A stretch of 44,759 nucleotides of DNA from an uncultured bacterium (lineage in GTDB: Bacteria > Patescibacteriota > Patescibacteriia > Patescibacteriales > UBA12465): contig CAJAVM010000010.1 in NCBI GenBank assembly GCA_903945435.1, positions 1 through 44,759 on the forward strand, given 5' to 3'. Below the pieces are notes generated by a model. It saw only the letters and a list, made by a program, of their open reading frames with translations, ran no database searches and was not told where the DNA came from. A program made the position numbers and the translations under genes. This document shows positions 17,865-25,696 of this stretch, one piece after another. How positions within the stretch are numbered: position 1 is the first letter of the stretch; each line of letters starts with the position of its first letter.

Positions 17865-18923
17865 TTAAATTAATCTCCTAACCACCCCCTTAGAAGCATC
17901 TAACGACAACGATTCTCCATCTTTTATAATATCAGTCGCGTACTTAGTCCCAGTTAAACATGGAATTTTCATTTCTCTAGAAATTATTGAAGCATGGGAA
18001 AGCGCTCCACCATCATTAGTAATTATACCCTTTACCTTTTTTAGATAGGGCATAATCTCAGGCTTCGTCATTGTAGTTACTAAAATATTTCCAGCCTTGA
18101 TTTTATGATAATCTTTTTTAGACAATACGATAACTGCCTTCCCTCGCGCATTTCCCGAACAAGCAGCTTGACCGGTGATTATTTTAGTCTGGGTATCAAT
18201 TTTCAAATGTGCTAATTCTACTTTTAACACTTCAGCAACATCATCTAACTTATATTCTTTGGTTTTTAAATATTTAGTAATAACTAAATATTTTTTAACC
18301 CGTTGTTTAATCTTATCCTTATTAGTTGCACCGGTCTTTAAAAATAATAATAATTCCTCACGCTTCATATACGGAGTTAAGCCTAGTAGCACTTTATTAT
18401 ATTTAGAAAAACATTTAGGAAATTCTCGCTTCATATCCATATCAATCGTGTACATCCTAATCTTATCAAATTTTTCTTCGTGTTTTTTTAAAAATTTCTT
18501 GATATTTGGCTTATTCGCGCCATAGCCAAGAAAAACAAAAAATAAATAATACATGACGGTTAATAAAAAACTTTTATCTAGCTCTATGAGTTTTTTCTTA
18601 ATATCATTTTTATTTTTTAAATTTGGGATTTCTTTAAACAGTTTATAATTTCTAATAACTAGCTCGTCATAAGTGTTCATCATCGTTTCAACGGCCGCGG
18701 GATTATTAGCAACCTTATCAATCAGTTTATAAGAACGTTCAACATCCTTAGGGTCTCTATATATATTAAGAATATCCTTCTCGCCTGAGAACAAATTACA
18801 ACACAAAGTTGTTCCAACAACTTTTTCCATTTTTTTATAAGCATCATTCGTATAGTCTGCCCATAAAAATGAGTATTCTCTGGTAACCACTTTTTGCCAA
18901 TTAATTTTTTGGAATTTAGACAT
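17865..18923 (-). CDS. PEP-utilising enzyme swivel-domain protein B
   Basis: 352 residues. A helical N-terminal region (about 1-240) is followed by a phosphohistidine swivel domain with GQAACSGNARGKAVIVL, AGNILVTTMTKPEIMPYL and GGALSHASIISREMKIPCLTG, retaining the catalytic His. The start MSKFQKINW at 18923 is chosen because the longer reading frame to 19049 runs through a terminator and tRNA-like DNA. It is paralogous to protein A in layout, though the N-terminal parts have diverged. As in A, no ATP-grasp or PEP-binding barrel is present. It is first in the operon; candidate -10 boxes TATAAT lie at 18938-18933 and 18947-18942. Confidence 0.85.
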   Translation of the reverse strand: MSKFQKINWQKVVTREYSFLWADYTNDAYKKMEKVVGTTLCCNLFSGEKDILNIYRDPKDVERSYKLIDKVANNPAAVETMMNTYDELVIRNYKLFKEIPNLKNKNDIKKKLIELDKSFLLTVMYYLFFVFLGYGANKPNIKKFLKKHEEKFDKIRMYTIDMDMKREFPKCFSKYNKVLLGLTPYMKREELLLFLKTGATNKDKIKQRVKKYLVITKYLKTKEYKLDDVAEVLKVELAHLKIDTQTKIITGQAACSGNARGKAVIVLSKKDYHKIKAGNILVTTMTKPEIMPYLKKVKGIITNDGGALSHASIISREMKIPCLTGTKYATDIIKDGESLSLDASKGVVRRLI

Positions 18924-18961
18924 AAATATGTAATTATAATCATTATAACATATTACAAAAC

Positions 18962-18990
18962 AAAAAAGACTCCATTTTGGAGTCTTTTTT
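18962..18990. terminator. Bidirectional terminator, distal end of the tRNA region
   Basis: Perfect 13-bp stem: A6-GACTCCA (18962-18974) with TGGAGTC-T6 (18978-18990). It directly follows the partial tRNA-Gly copy on the minus strand and was probably the original tRNA-Gly terminator. Confidence 0.9.
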
Positions 18991-18994
18991 ATGT

Positions 18995-19011
18995 GAGCGG
19001 GTAACGGGAAT
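18995..19011 (-). repeat. Partial copy of the tRNA-Gly 3' end (candidate att site)
   Basis: The 17 bases gagcgggtaacgggaat (18995-19011) are identical to the tRNA-Gly 3' end at 19210-19226 (acceptor and T-arm half). Each copy is preceded by a strong terminator hairpin and the letters tat(g). A repeated tRNA 3' end bracketing foreign-looking DNA is the classic product of site-specific integration. Confidence 0.6.
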
Positions 19012-19169
19012 TCCGCGCTTGCTTGGCGCCAGAAATGTGCCAAGCTCACTTGTCCAGGGTTGGCGCCTGAATATCCCCCGGATATTCATTCGACGCTCGC
19101 TCACTCGTTTCGGCTTCCGCCTCAACTCGTGTCTCGCTTCCAACCTGTTCGATTCCCTATCAACTTACT
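19012..19169. other. GC-rich segment between the two tRNA-Gly 3' ends
   Basis: About 160 bp clearly richer in G+C than its surroundings. It contains a perfect hairpin GAATATCC/GGATATTC (19069-19076 with 19080-19087), two TTGGCGCC-type boxes (19022-19031 and 19060-19067), a run of cgctcgctcactcg, and a plus-strand T-arm-like gttcgattccc (19147-19157). No convincing ORF or complete tRNA is present. It looks like the remnant of an inserted element or a tRNA-associated repeat. Confidence 0.5.
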
Positions 19170-19207
19170 AAACAAAAAGAACAAGCTAAAGCTTGTTCTT
19201 TTTGTTT
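19170..19207. terminator. Terminator after tRNA-Gly
   Basis: Perfect 17-bp stem (19170-19186 with 19191-19207), loop taaa, ending in a T-rich arm on both strands. It closes the tig-smpB-ssrA-tRNA transcript 3 nt after the tRNA-Gly 3' end. Confidence 0.9.
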
Positions 19208-19210
19208 ATG

Positions 19211-19282
19211 AGCGGGTAACGGGAATCGAACCCGTCTCTCGACCTTGGCAAGGTCGCATAATAACCACTATACGATACCCGC
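19211..19282 (-). tRNA. tRNA-Gly (GCC)
   Basis: Minus-strand cloverleaf. Acceptor GCGGGTA pairs with TACCCGC, the T-arm is CGGGTTCGATTCCCG, and the anticodon stem GACCT/AGGTC carries loop TGCCA with anticodon GCC. Discriminator is U. CCA is not encoded. Anticodon and fold are unambiguous. Confidence 0.96.
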
Positions 19283-19301
19283 ATTTGTGTATCGCTATAC
19301 G

Positions 19302-19385
19302 TGCCGCGAGCGAGAATCGAACTCGCACTGTATCGCTACAACTGGATTTTAAGTCCAGCGCGTCTACCAGTTCCGCCATCGCGGC
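19302..19385 (-). tRNA. tRNA-Leu (UAA)
   Basis: Minus-strand class II tRNA with a long variable arm. Acceptor GCCGCGA pairs with TCGCGGC, T-arm GCGAGTTCGATTCTCGC, and anticodon loop CTTAAAA gives UAA. CCA is not encoded. It lies 34 nt after the tmRNA and 19 nt before tRNA-Gly. Confidence 0.96.
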
Positions 19386-19419
19386 CTATTTTATTTAATC
19401 AAACTACAAACGTAATCTG

Positions 19420-19799
19420 TGGAGATGATGGGAGTTGAACCCATGTCCAATCGGTTTTCCTAAATACATTTACAAAGTTATTCCAATTTTTTGGATTTAG
19501 CTTGAATCATCATAAACTGGACAAAAGCGATTCAAGCGGTCTTCCTATTATTTTGATATGATTCGGAAAGCGCAAATTATATCTATCTCCATGTTTATGA
19601 CACCGGCTAGCGGGTATGGAGACTCGCCGTAGTCCGATGGTTTCAGCTATTAAGCTAAAACAGGAGCGAAACTTGGTGTTGCCCAAGTAAACGCTGTTGC
19701 CTTTTTGGCATTTGTGTTTTTTTAGCCATTTTAACGCGATTAACTAAGCGCGCTTTGAATATTTAGAAAAGAATCCAACTGTCGATTCCTTGCATCCCC
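19420..19799 (-). ncRNA. ssrA: Transfer-messenger RNA (tmRNA)
   Basis: The 5' end GGGGATGCAAGGAATCGACAG and the 3' end with T-arm GGGTTCAACTCCC and acceptor CATCTCC pair as the tRNA-like acceptor stem (one G-U). Length is about 380 nt, in the usual range. The tag frame ends TAATAG at about 19646-19651 and encodes a peptide whose last residues are ATPSFAPVLA; the resume codon is uncertain, with AKKATAFTWATPSFAPVLA as one possible tag. The gene begins 9 nt after the smpB stop, so both partners of trans-translation share a transcript. CCA is not encoded. Confidence 0.95.
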
Positions 19800-19808
19800 T
19801 AGTCTACA

Positions 19809-20270
19809 TTATCTACCTCTTTTTGTTAACGACCTTAGATTTCTTTCCACTTCTCGCTTTTTGATAGACTCTCGTTTATCATATTTTTTCTTACCCTTAC
19901 CAACGGCGAACTCAAGCTTCAGAAAACTATGTTTAGTATATATTTTGAGCGGGACTAGTGTCAAGCCCTCTTCCTTTTTTTTACCTAACAGTCGATTAAT
20001 TTCCTTATGATTAAGCATTAACTTGCGTTCCCTAGCTTTATCATAATCAGGCATCACCCCGGCATATTTATATAATGGTATCTGACAACCAATAAGAAAT
20101 AACTCCGTTTTTCCGTCGGCCGTCCTCAAACTAATATAGCTTCCTTTAAGTCCAGCCTGACCAGCTCTTACCGATTTAACCTCATGACCAAACAAAACAA
20201 GACCAGCCTCGTATTTCTCGAGTAACTCGTAATCAAAACTAGCTTTTCTGTTTACCGCCAGAGTCGGCAT
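19809..20270 (-). CDS. smpB: SsrA-binding protein SmpB
   Basis: Binds tmRNA and carries it to stalled ribosomes. The 153-residue protein shows the family blocks AVNRKASFDYELLEKYEAGLVL, GHEVKSVRAG, the GSYISL strand and the C-terminal basic tail YDKRESIKKREVERNL. The start matches the family N-terminus. It overlaps the 3' end of tig by 32 nt and is followed 9 nt later by the tmRNA gene, an especially tight arrangement. Confidence 0.97.
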   Translation of the reverse strand: MPTLAVNRKASFDYELLEKYEAGLVLFGHEVKSVRAGQAGLKGSYISLRTADGKTELFLIGCQIPLYKYAGVMPDYDKARERKLMLNHKEINRLLGKKKEEGLTLVPLKIYTKHSFLKLEFAVGKGKKKYDKRESIKKREVERNLRSLTKRGR

Positions 20271-21549
20271 AATTCCATTCTTTTAATTTAGCTAAAACTT
20301 TTTCGTTCGTTAAAATATTACTTAAATATGTTGTGTACCCTTTCTCTTCAAGCATTTTTAAGACTTCCGGATTGCTAGCATACTGCAATTTAAGTTCTTC
20401 AATTTTTTCATTAATTTCTTTTTCAGTTGGATTGATTTTTTCAATCACAGCAATCTCTCTAATAATTAAAGCGGCTTTAACGCGCTTAATAGCATTCGGC
20501 ATTAACTCCAACATTAATTCTTCTTTTGTTTTTTTAAGATGCGCTAAATAATCAGCAAATTTCCCTCCTTGTTTTACAACTGATTGCTCAAGTTCCATCA
20601 TTACACTCTTAGATTCACTTTCAATAATTACATCAGGAAAATCGCCAAACTTTGTATTATCACTTATCTTAGAAATTAATTCTGATTCATTTTTTAAATT
20701 AATGTTGTGTGATTTTTCGTGTAATAAACTTTCTTCTAAATTTTTCTTAAGTTCATCCATATCTTTCAAGCGAAAGAAAGAAGCGAATTCATCATTTAAT
20801 TCTGGTAATAATCTTTCATAAACTTCTTTAACAACAGCAGTAAATTCAACCATCTTACCAGCTAAATTTTTCTGGTGATGGTCATCTGGATATGGTAAAG
20901 AAAATTTTCTTTCTTCGCCTTTTTTCATTCCTAAAATATTTTTATCAAATCCAGGAACAAAATAATTTTTACCCATTAAAATTGCGAGGTCATGATGATG
21001 ACCATCTTCCAAAGGAACTTTATCTAAAAACATGTGAACGGTTGCAATTACTTTATCACCATCTTGTATTTCACGTTCTACAATTTTTTCAGCCGCTCTC
21101 ATTTCTCTTAAATCATTCAAAGCTCTATCTAATTCTTTAGTTTCAATTTTTGCGACTTCTGGTGTTAGGTTAAGATTTTTATATTCTCCCAAAGCAATAG
21201 TCGGAAGCAAGGCAACAATAACTTTATATTCTAAAGGATTTCCAGGGGCAAGTTTAGTAATACTAACATTTGGTTGACCAACTGGCTGACGACCCATCGC
21301 TTCTTTATCAACAATTTCATCAACAGTTTTCATAATAGCGATATGAGCAGCTTCTTCTAAAATAGTCATCTCCCCAATTTTTTGCTTTAAAACATCAAAC
21401 GGGACTTTTCCTGGACGAAAGCCTTCAATTTTAACCTTTTCAGAAACTTTTTGTGCTCCTTTTTCTATATAAGGGGCAAATTCTTCTACGCTTAATTCAA
21501 CACTTAATTCAATTTGTGATTTTTCTAAATCTTTTTTTATTATTTGCAT
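20239..21549 (-). CDS. tig: Trigger factor
   Basis: Ribosome-bound chaperone with peptidyl-prolyl isomerase activity. The 436-residue protein contains the ribosome-binding signature GFRPGKVP (about 43-50), a PPIase/FKBP domain (about 155-245, including GDKVIATVHMFLD and KNLAGKMVEFTAVV) and the helical C-terminal arms. Length is normal. It heads a transcript that continues through smpB, tmRNA and two tRNAs, linking nascent-chain folding with ribosome rescue. The 5' leader carries a GC-rich hairpin. Confidence 0.95.
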   Translation of the reverse strand: MQIIKKDLEKSQIELSVELSVEEFAPYIEKGAQKVSEKVKIEGFRPGKVPFDVLKQKIGEMTILEEAAHIAIMKTVDEIVDKEAMGRQPVGQPNVSITKLAPGNPLEYKVIVALLPTIALGEYKNLNLTPEVAKIETKELDRALNDLREMRAAEKIVEREIQDGDKVIATVHMFLDKVPLEDGHHHDLAILMGKNYFVPGFDKNILGMKKGEERKFSLPYPDDHHQKNLAGKMVEFTAVVKEVYERLLPELNDEFASFFRLKDMDELKKNLEESLLHEKSHNINLKNESELISKISDNTKFGDFPDVIIESESKSVMMELEQSVVKQGGKFADYLAHLKKTKEELMLELMPNAIKRVKAALIIREIAVIEKINPTEKEINEKIEELKLQYASNPEVLKMLEEKGYTTYLSNILTNEKVLAKLKEWNYADSGGKQKS

Positions 21550-21569
21550 AGTATCTCTTTAGTTAGCAG

Positions 21570-21590
21570 AAGCGGGCTTGCGACCCGCTT
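21570..21590 (-). promoter_or_regulatory. GC-rich hairpin in the tig leader
   Basis: Perfect 7-bp stem AAGCGGG/CCCGCTT (21570-21576 with 21584-21590), 7-nt loop, 20 nt before the tig start. There is no T run, so it is not a terminator; it could protect the mRNA 5' end or be a binding site. Confidence 0.5.
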
Positions 21591-21610
21591 TGACAATGAT
21601 TATTAATTTT

Positions 21611-21638
21611 ATTTTAGCAGTTTTTGAAGAAAAATCAA
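21611..21638 (-). promoter_or_regulatory. tig promoter
   Basis: Minus-strand TTGATT (21638-21633), 16-nt spacer, TAAAAT (21616-21611). Predicted start near 21604, about 55 nt before the ATG. Confidence 0.65.
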
Positions 21639-21694
21639 GGCTAGAAAAATAGATTAAAACTGCTAGCGAAAGCCTTTAATTGACATCTCAGACA

Positions 21695-21738
21695 AAAATA
21701 GAAAAGGCTTGGACAAAAATCCAAGCCTTTTCTATTTT
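21695..21738. terminator. Terminator of hppA
   Basis: Perfect 19-bp stem (21695-21713 with 21720-21738) around a 6-nt loop, with T-rich arms on both sides. It ends the nusA-hppA transcript 18 nt after the hppA stop. Confidence 0.92.
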
Positions 21739-21755
21739 CAGTGGTCTATTTGAAT

Positions 21756-23750
21756 TTAGAGCAATAATCCAACAATTAACAAAGCAACAATATTCAATAC
21801 TTTAATCATTGGGTTAATCGCTGGACCAGCAGTATCCTTATAAGGATCACCAACTGTATCGCCAGTAACAGCGGCCTTATGAGCATCAGAGCCCTTACCG
21901 CCAAAATGACCAGATTCAATATACTTTTTAGCATTATCCCAAGCACCACCACCTGAAGTCATAGAGATAGCGACAAATAAACCGGTAATAATTGAACCGA
22001 CAAGCAATCCGCCCAAAGCTTCTAGTCCATGAGCACCAAAACCAAATCCAACCGCAATTGGAACTAGGACTGGAATTAAAGCTGGAACAATCATTTCTTT
22101 AATTGCGGCTTTAGTTACGATATCAACTGTACGACCATAATCTGGTTTTTCTGTATTTAACATGATTCCTGGTTTTTCTTTAAATTGAGCGCGGACATCT
22201 TCAACAACTGAACCGGCAGTTTTTCCAACCGCTTTCATCGCCATCGCACCAAATAAATATGGAAGTAAGCCACCAATAAATAAACCAATTAAAACGTATG
22301 GGTTATCAATTAAAAATTCTGCATTACCACCGCCATCTTTAATCTTTTGAGTGAAGTCGGCAAATAATACTAAGGCTGCTAAAGCAGCGGAACCAATTGC
22401 ATAACCCTTAGTAACTGCTTTTGTAGTATTTCCAACCGCATCCAAGGGGTCAGTAATATTTCTAACATCATCACCAAGCTCAGCCATTTCAGCAATTCCG
22501 CCAGCATTATCAGTAATTGGACCGTAAGCATCAATCGTTACAATAATACCAGCCATTGATAACATCGACATCGCAGCAATTGCAATTCCGTATAAACCAG
22601 CTAAAGAATAAGCACCTAAAATAGCTAAACAAATAACAATAATTGGAGCGGCAGTAGATTTCATTGAAACTGCTAAACCAGCAATCACATTTGTTCCGTG
22701 GCCAGTTTTAGAAGCTTCAGCGATTGATTTAACTGGAGAGAAAGCAGTTGAAGTATAATATTCAGTAATGACCACTAACAACCCAGTAACCGCTAACCCA
22801 ATTAAACTAGCAAAGAAAATATTTAAAAAGTTCTCTGTAATAAACATCTTAGTTACAAAGTAAAATGCAATTGCCGATAAAACACCAGCAGCAATTAAAC
22901 CTTTGTATAAGGCTCCCATGATATTTTGTTTTTTACCTAATCGAATAAAGAAAATACCAATGATAGAAGCAATAATAGAAACGGCCCCTAAAACAAGAGG
23001 GAATAAAATAATATTTTCATCACCCTTGAAAGTTAAATGACCTAAAACCATGGTTGCAATAGAAGTAACGGCATAAGTCTCAAATAAATCAGCAGCCATA
23101 CCAGCACAATCACCAACATTATCACCAACATTATCAGCAATCACGGCTGGGTTACGTGGGTCATCTTCAGGAATACTAGCTTCAACTTTACCAACCAAAT
23201 CAGCGCCAACATCAGCTGCTTTAGTATAGATACCACCACCTAAACGAGCGAAGATAGAAATAAGAGAACTACCAAAAGCAAAACCAATCAAAGCGTTTAA
23301 ATCTTTAGTTGCGAAATAAAAACCAGCAGTACCTAAAAGAGCTAAACCAACAACCAACATTCCAGTTACGCTTCCACCACGAACAGCAACGGTTAAAGCT
23401 TTTTGCAAACCACCACGGGCGGCTTCAGTTGTTCTTACGTTAGCACGTACACTAACAAACATCCCGATATAACCAGTTAAAGCAGATAAAACTGCACCAG
23501 CTAAAAAAGCTATTGCCGTCATCCAGCCTAAAGCTGGAATAAATCCAACTACCAAGAATAAGGCAGCAGCTACCATCGCTACTGATTTGTACTGACGATT
23601 TAAAAACGCATTAGCTCCCGCCTGAATAGCAGCAGCAATCTCTTTCATCTTATCGTTACCAGCTGGTAAACGAAGGATGGAGGCAATCACAATTGCGCCA
23701 TAGATAATAGCGACAAGAGCTCCGCCAAGAATAAATAATGTTGTCATCAT
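21756..23750 (-). CDS. hppA: Membrane-bound proton-pumping pyrophosphatase, K+-independent type
   Basis: Hydrolyses pyrophosphate and pumps H+ across the membrane. The 664-residue protein has about 16 hydrophobic segments and the catalytic blocks [19 protein letters not shown] and [18 protein letters not shown]. In the block [16 protein letters not shown] the residue that is Ala in K+-dependent enzymes is Lys, and the third following position is Thr; this is the established signature of K+-independent H+-PPases. It would let a cell with limited energy metabolism recover energy from biosynthetic PPi. It follows nusA at 22 nt in one operon. Two adjacent ATGs make the exact start uncertain by one codon. 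Confidence 0.95.
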   Translation of the reverse strand: MMTTLFILGGALVAIIYGAIVIASILRLPAGNDKMKEIAAAIQAGANAFLNRQYKSVAMVAAALFLVVGFIPALGWMTAIAFLAGAVLSALTGYIGMFVSVRANVRTTEAARGGLQKALTVAVRGGSVTGMLVVGLALLGTAGFYFATKDLNALIGFAFGSSLISIFARLGGGIYTKAADVGADLVGKVEASIPEDDPRNPAVIADNVGDNVGDCAGMAADLFETYAVTSIATMVLGHLTFKGDENIILFPLVLGAVSIIASIIGIFFIRLGKKQNIMGALYKGLIAAGVLSAIAFYFVTKMFITENFLNIFFASLIGLAVTGLLVVITEYYTSTAFSPVKSIAEASKTGHGTNVIAGLAVSMKSTAAPIIVICLAILGAYSLAGLYGIAIAAMSMLSMAGIIVTIDAYGPITDNAGGIAEMAELGDDVRNITDPLDAVGNTTKAVTKGYAIGSAALAALVLFADFTQKIKDGGGNAEFLIDNPYVLIGLFIGGLLPYLFGAMAMKAVGKTAGSVVEDVRAQFKEKPGIMLNTEKPDYGRTVDIVTKAAIKEMIVPALIPVLVPIAVGFGFGAHGLEALGGLLVGSIITGLFVAISMTSGGGAWDNAKKYIESGHFGGKGSDAHKAAVTGDTVGDPYKDTAGPAINPMIKVLNIVALLIVGLLL

Positions 23751-23772
23751 AATTTTATATTTCTAAATTATT

Positions 23773-25065
23773 TTATTTTTTTTCCTCTGCGGAATCATTA
23801 ATATTAGCAGCTATCTCATTTTCAAAAACTTCAGCTGGAGTTTCTTCTACTAAAGCACTGCCCTCCTCATCACTGCTAATAACTTTCTTTTCACCTTCTT
23901 CGGTTGATTCAATAATATCAATTTTCCAACCACTAAGACGAGCAGCTAGACGAACGTTCTGACCATTTTTACCAATCGCAAGTGATAATTTATCAGAGCT
24001 AACTTTTACAATTGCTTTATGCTCTTCTTCATCAAGTTCAATACTTGAAACTTTAGCAGGAGCAAGAGCGTTAGCAATAAATTTAGCCTGATCTTCACTA
24101 TATTCAATAATATCAATTTTCTCCCCACCCAATTCACTAATAATTGTTTGGATTCTAGAACCGCGTTGACCAACGCAAGAACCAACTGGGTCAACATTTT
24201 CTGATTCAGTATAAATTGCAACCTTAGATCTTGAACCAGCTTCACGAGCAACACTCTTAATTTCAACTGTTCCGTTTGCAACTTCTGGAATTTCTAAATA
24301 AAAAATCTTTCTGAGAATTTCTTCACTACGACGAGATAAAATGATTTCTGGACCTTTATGGCCCTCTCTAACTTCTTTAATAAATACCTTAACTCTATCG
24401 CCAATATTATAGTTTTCATTATAAATTTGTTCTTCAGCTGGTAATAGACCAATCGCTTTCCCTAAATCAATAAATACAAAGCGACCTTCACGACGTTGAA
24501 CAACACCGGAAACAACCTCCCTTTCCTTACTCTTAAATTCACCAAAAATCATATCTCTTTCCATTTCTCTCAATTTTTGGATAATAACTTGTTTAGCGGT
24601 TTGAGCAGCCATACGACCATAACTTTCTGGAATTGGTAAATCAGTTACGATTTCATCGCCGATTTGAGCGTCATGCTTAAGAATACCAGCTTCTTTAATT
24701 TGAATGTCAGTTTTAGGATTAAATTTCTTCTTACCTTCTTCCTCTAATTCATCTTGATGAATAAATTCAGGGCGAAATTCTTGGCGAAACTCTTCTTTTC
24801 TTAACTCCTTAGGATTTGGGTTATAAAGATTTTGTAACATTTCTGCCTCTTCTTCGGCTGGTAAGTTATCAACTACTGTTTTAACATCAAAAATCTCCGA
24901 AGCTCCAGTTACGGAGTCGAATTTTACTCTAATGTTCTGATTTCTTTCGCCGTAATCCTTACGATAGGCGGCAGCTAAAGCTAGCTCGATTGCCGAAATA
25001 ACTGATTTAAAATCTAAATTTTTTTCGTCACAAAGCTGCTTAATAGCATTACTTATGTCCGACAT
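23773..25065 (-). CDS. nusA: Transcription termination/antitermination factor NusA
   Basis: RNA polymerase-binding factor for pausing, termination and antitermination. The 430-residue protein has an N-terminal polymerase-binding domain (from ISNAIKQLCDEKNLDFKSVI), an S1 domain (about 180-245) and KH domains (about 250-390, with GSCVGQRGSRIQTI and AIGKNGQNVRLAARLSGW), then an acidic tail. An insertion of about 50 charged residues (near 75-130, E/K/F-rich) interrupts the N-terminal domain. Its leader contains a terminator-like hairpin, which could provide autogenous control by a termination factor. Confidence 0.95.
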   Translation of the reverse strand: MSDISNAIKQLCDEKNLDFKSVISAIELALAAAYRKDYGERNQNIRVKFDSVTGASEIFDVKTVVDNLPAEEEAEMLQNLYNPNPKELRKEEFRQEFRPEFIHQDELEEEGKKKFNPKTDIQIKEAGILKHDAQIGDEIVTDLPIPESYGRMAAQTAKQVIIQKLREMERDMIFGEFKSKEREVVSGVVQRREGRFVFIDLGKAIGLLPAEEQIYNENYNIGDRVKVFIKEVREGHKGPEIILSRRSEEILRKIFYLEIPEVANGTVEIKSVAREAGSRSKVAIYTESENVDPVGSCVGQRGSRIQTIISELGGEKIDIIEYSEDQAKFIANALAPAKVSSIELDEEEHKAIVKVSSDKLSLAIGKNGQNVRLAARLSGWKIDIIESTEEGEKKVISSDEEGSALVEETPAEVFENEIAANINDSAEEKK

Positions 25066-25092
25066 AGTATTATTATTTAAGTATTTTAAGAC

Positions 25093-25123
25093 AAAAAGCT
25101 AATTGCGGTAGACAACTAGCTTT
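25093..25123 (-). promoter_or_regulatory. Terminator-like attenuator hairpin in the nusA leader
   Basis: AAAGCTA (25095-25101) pairs with TAGCTTT (25117-25123), then TTG/CAA after one mismatch, 7-nt loop. On the minus strand the arm continues into TTTTTG. It lies between the nusA promoter and the start codon, so it can only act on nusA-hppA. The T run is short. Confidence 0.55.
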
Positions 25124-25130
25124 CAAAGAT

Positions 25131-25158
25131 ATAATAACATATTTAAGATTTTTGTCAA
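25131..25158 (-). promoter_or_regulatory. nusA-hppA promoter
   Basis: Minus-strand TTGACA (25158-25153), 16-nt spacer, TATTAT (25136-25131). Predicted start is just before the attenuator-like hairpin. Confidence 0.75.
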
Positions 25159-25189
25159 AATCAGACCAACACACTCATGGAAGACAAGA

Positions 25190-25633
25190 TTACATTCCAA
25201 CTTTAGGATATGTAGTTACATCAGCTGCATTTTTCACAGCCCTATTGGTCATAACTAAAACATATCTGGTAATCATCCAGGAGGCTAAAATAATCACTAA
25301 ACCAATAGTTGCATTTCTTAATAATTTTACCGCCTCAGCCGTTTTATCCTGATTTCCTCCAGCTGTCATATATTTAAACCCAGCAAAAACGACTAAAATT
25401 AGAAATATAACCGCTAAAAAAGTTAAAGCAATTAAAACAAAATCGATTGCTAAAGCTCTAACATCGCCTTGAGCCCTAGTTCCTCCGAATACTCGACTAA
25501 CATCATTCAGCCCTACTTGACCTTCAGCCAAGGTACTATCCGCTTGAACTGGAACAGCGACAAAAGACGCTAGAGAAAGCATTGCTACAAACAGAAAAAT
25601 AAAAGAAAAAATTTGCTTTTTAGTTATTTCCAT
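25190..25633 (-). CDS. VirB2/TrbC-like (T4SS-type) pilin membrane protein
   Basis: 147 residues from the ATG at 25633; the longer frame would begin upstream of the promoter. It has a signal-peptide-like segment (about 9-32, ending near VPVQADS) and two membrane helices (about 60-85 and 106-128), with the linking motif VVFAGFKYMTAGGNQDKTAEAVKLLRNATIGLVIIL. Small two-helix proteins with GGN-K-A-NA-IGL spacing are the widespread Patescibacteria version of TrbC/VirB2 pilins. No other type IV secretion gene is adjacent, so a role in surface or membrane structure is inferred only. No terminator is seen downstream, so read-through toward nusA is possible. Confidence 0.75.
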   Translation of the reverse strand: MEITKKQIFSFIFLFVAMLSLASFVAVPVQADSTLAEGQVGLNDVSRVFGGTRAQGDVRALAIDFVLIALTFLAVIFLILVVFAGFKYMTAGGNQDKTAEAVKLLRNATIGLVIILASWMITRYVLVMTNRAVKNAADVTTYPKVGM

Positions 25634-25641
25634 AATAATGT

Positions 25642-25647
25642 TATAAT
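25642..25647 (+). promoter_or_regulatory. -10 box of the flippase-rluD operon
   Basis: TATAAT at 25642-25647 on the plus strand, with only a weak -35 (TTAGTT at 16 nt). Start predicted near 25654, about 43 nt before the flippase ATG. Confidence 0.4.
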
Positions 25648-25663
25648 TAAGTTGGATATTTAC

Positions 25664-25692
25664 ATTATATATAAGAAAGAAGCAAAATACAA
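25664..25692 (-). promoter_or_regulatory. Promoter of the pilin-like gene
   Basis: Minus-strand TTGTAT (25692-25687), 17-nt spacer, TATAAT (25669-25664). Predicted start near 25657 gives a leader of about 24 nt to the ATG at 25633, supporting that start. Confidence 0.65.
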
Positions 25693-25696
25693 GAAA

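Noticed and set aside
18924-19049. N-terminal extension of the swivel protein B gene up to 19049
   Set aside because: The extension would run through a perfect terminator (18962-18990) and the tRNA-derived repeat; the ATG at 18923 follows -10-like boxes.
19060-19398. Plus-strand frame containing ERVTGIEPVSRPW and SSASTSSAIAA-like peptide
   Set aside because: This is the well-known artefact of translating the antisense of tRNA-Gly and tRNA-Leu genes; both tRNAs fold perfectly on the other strand.
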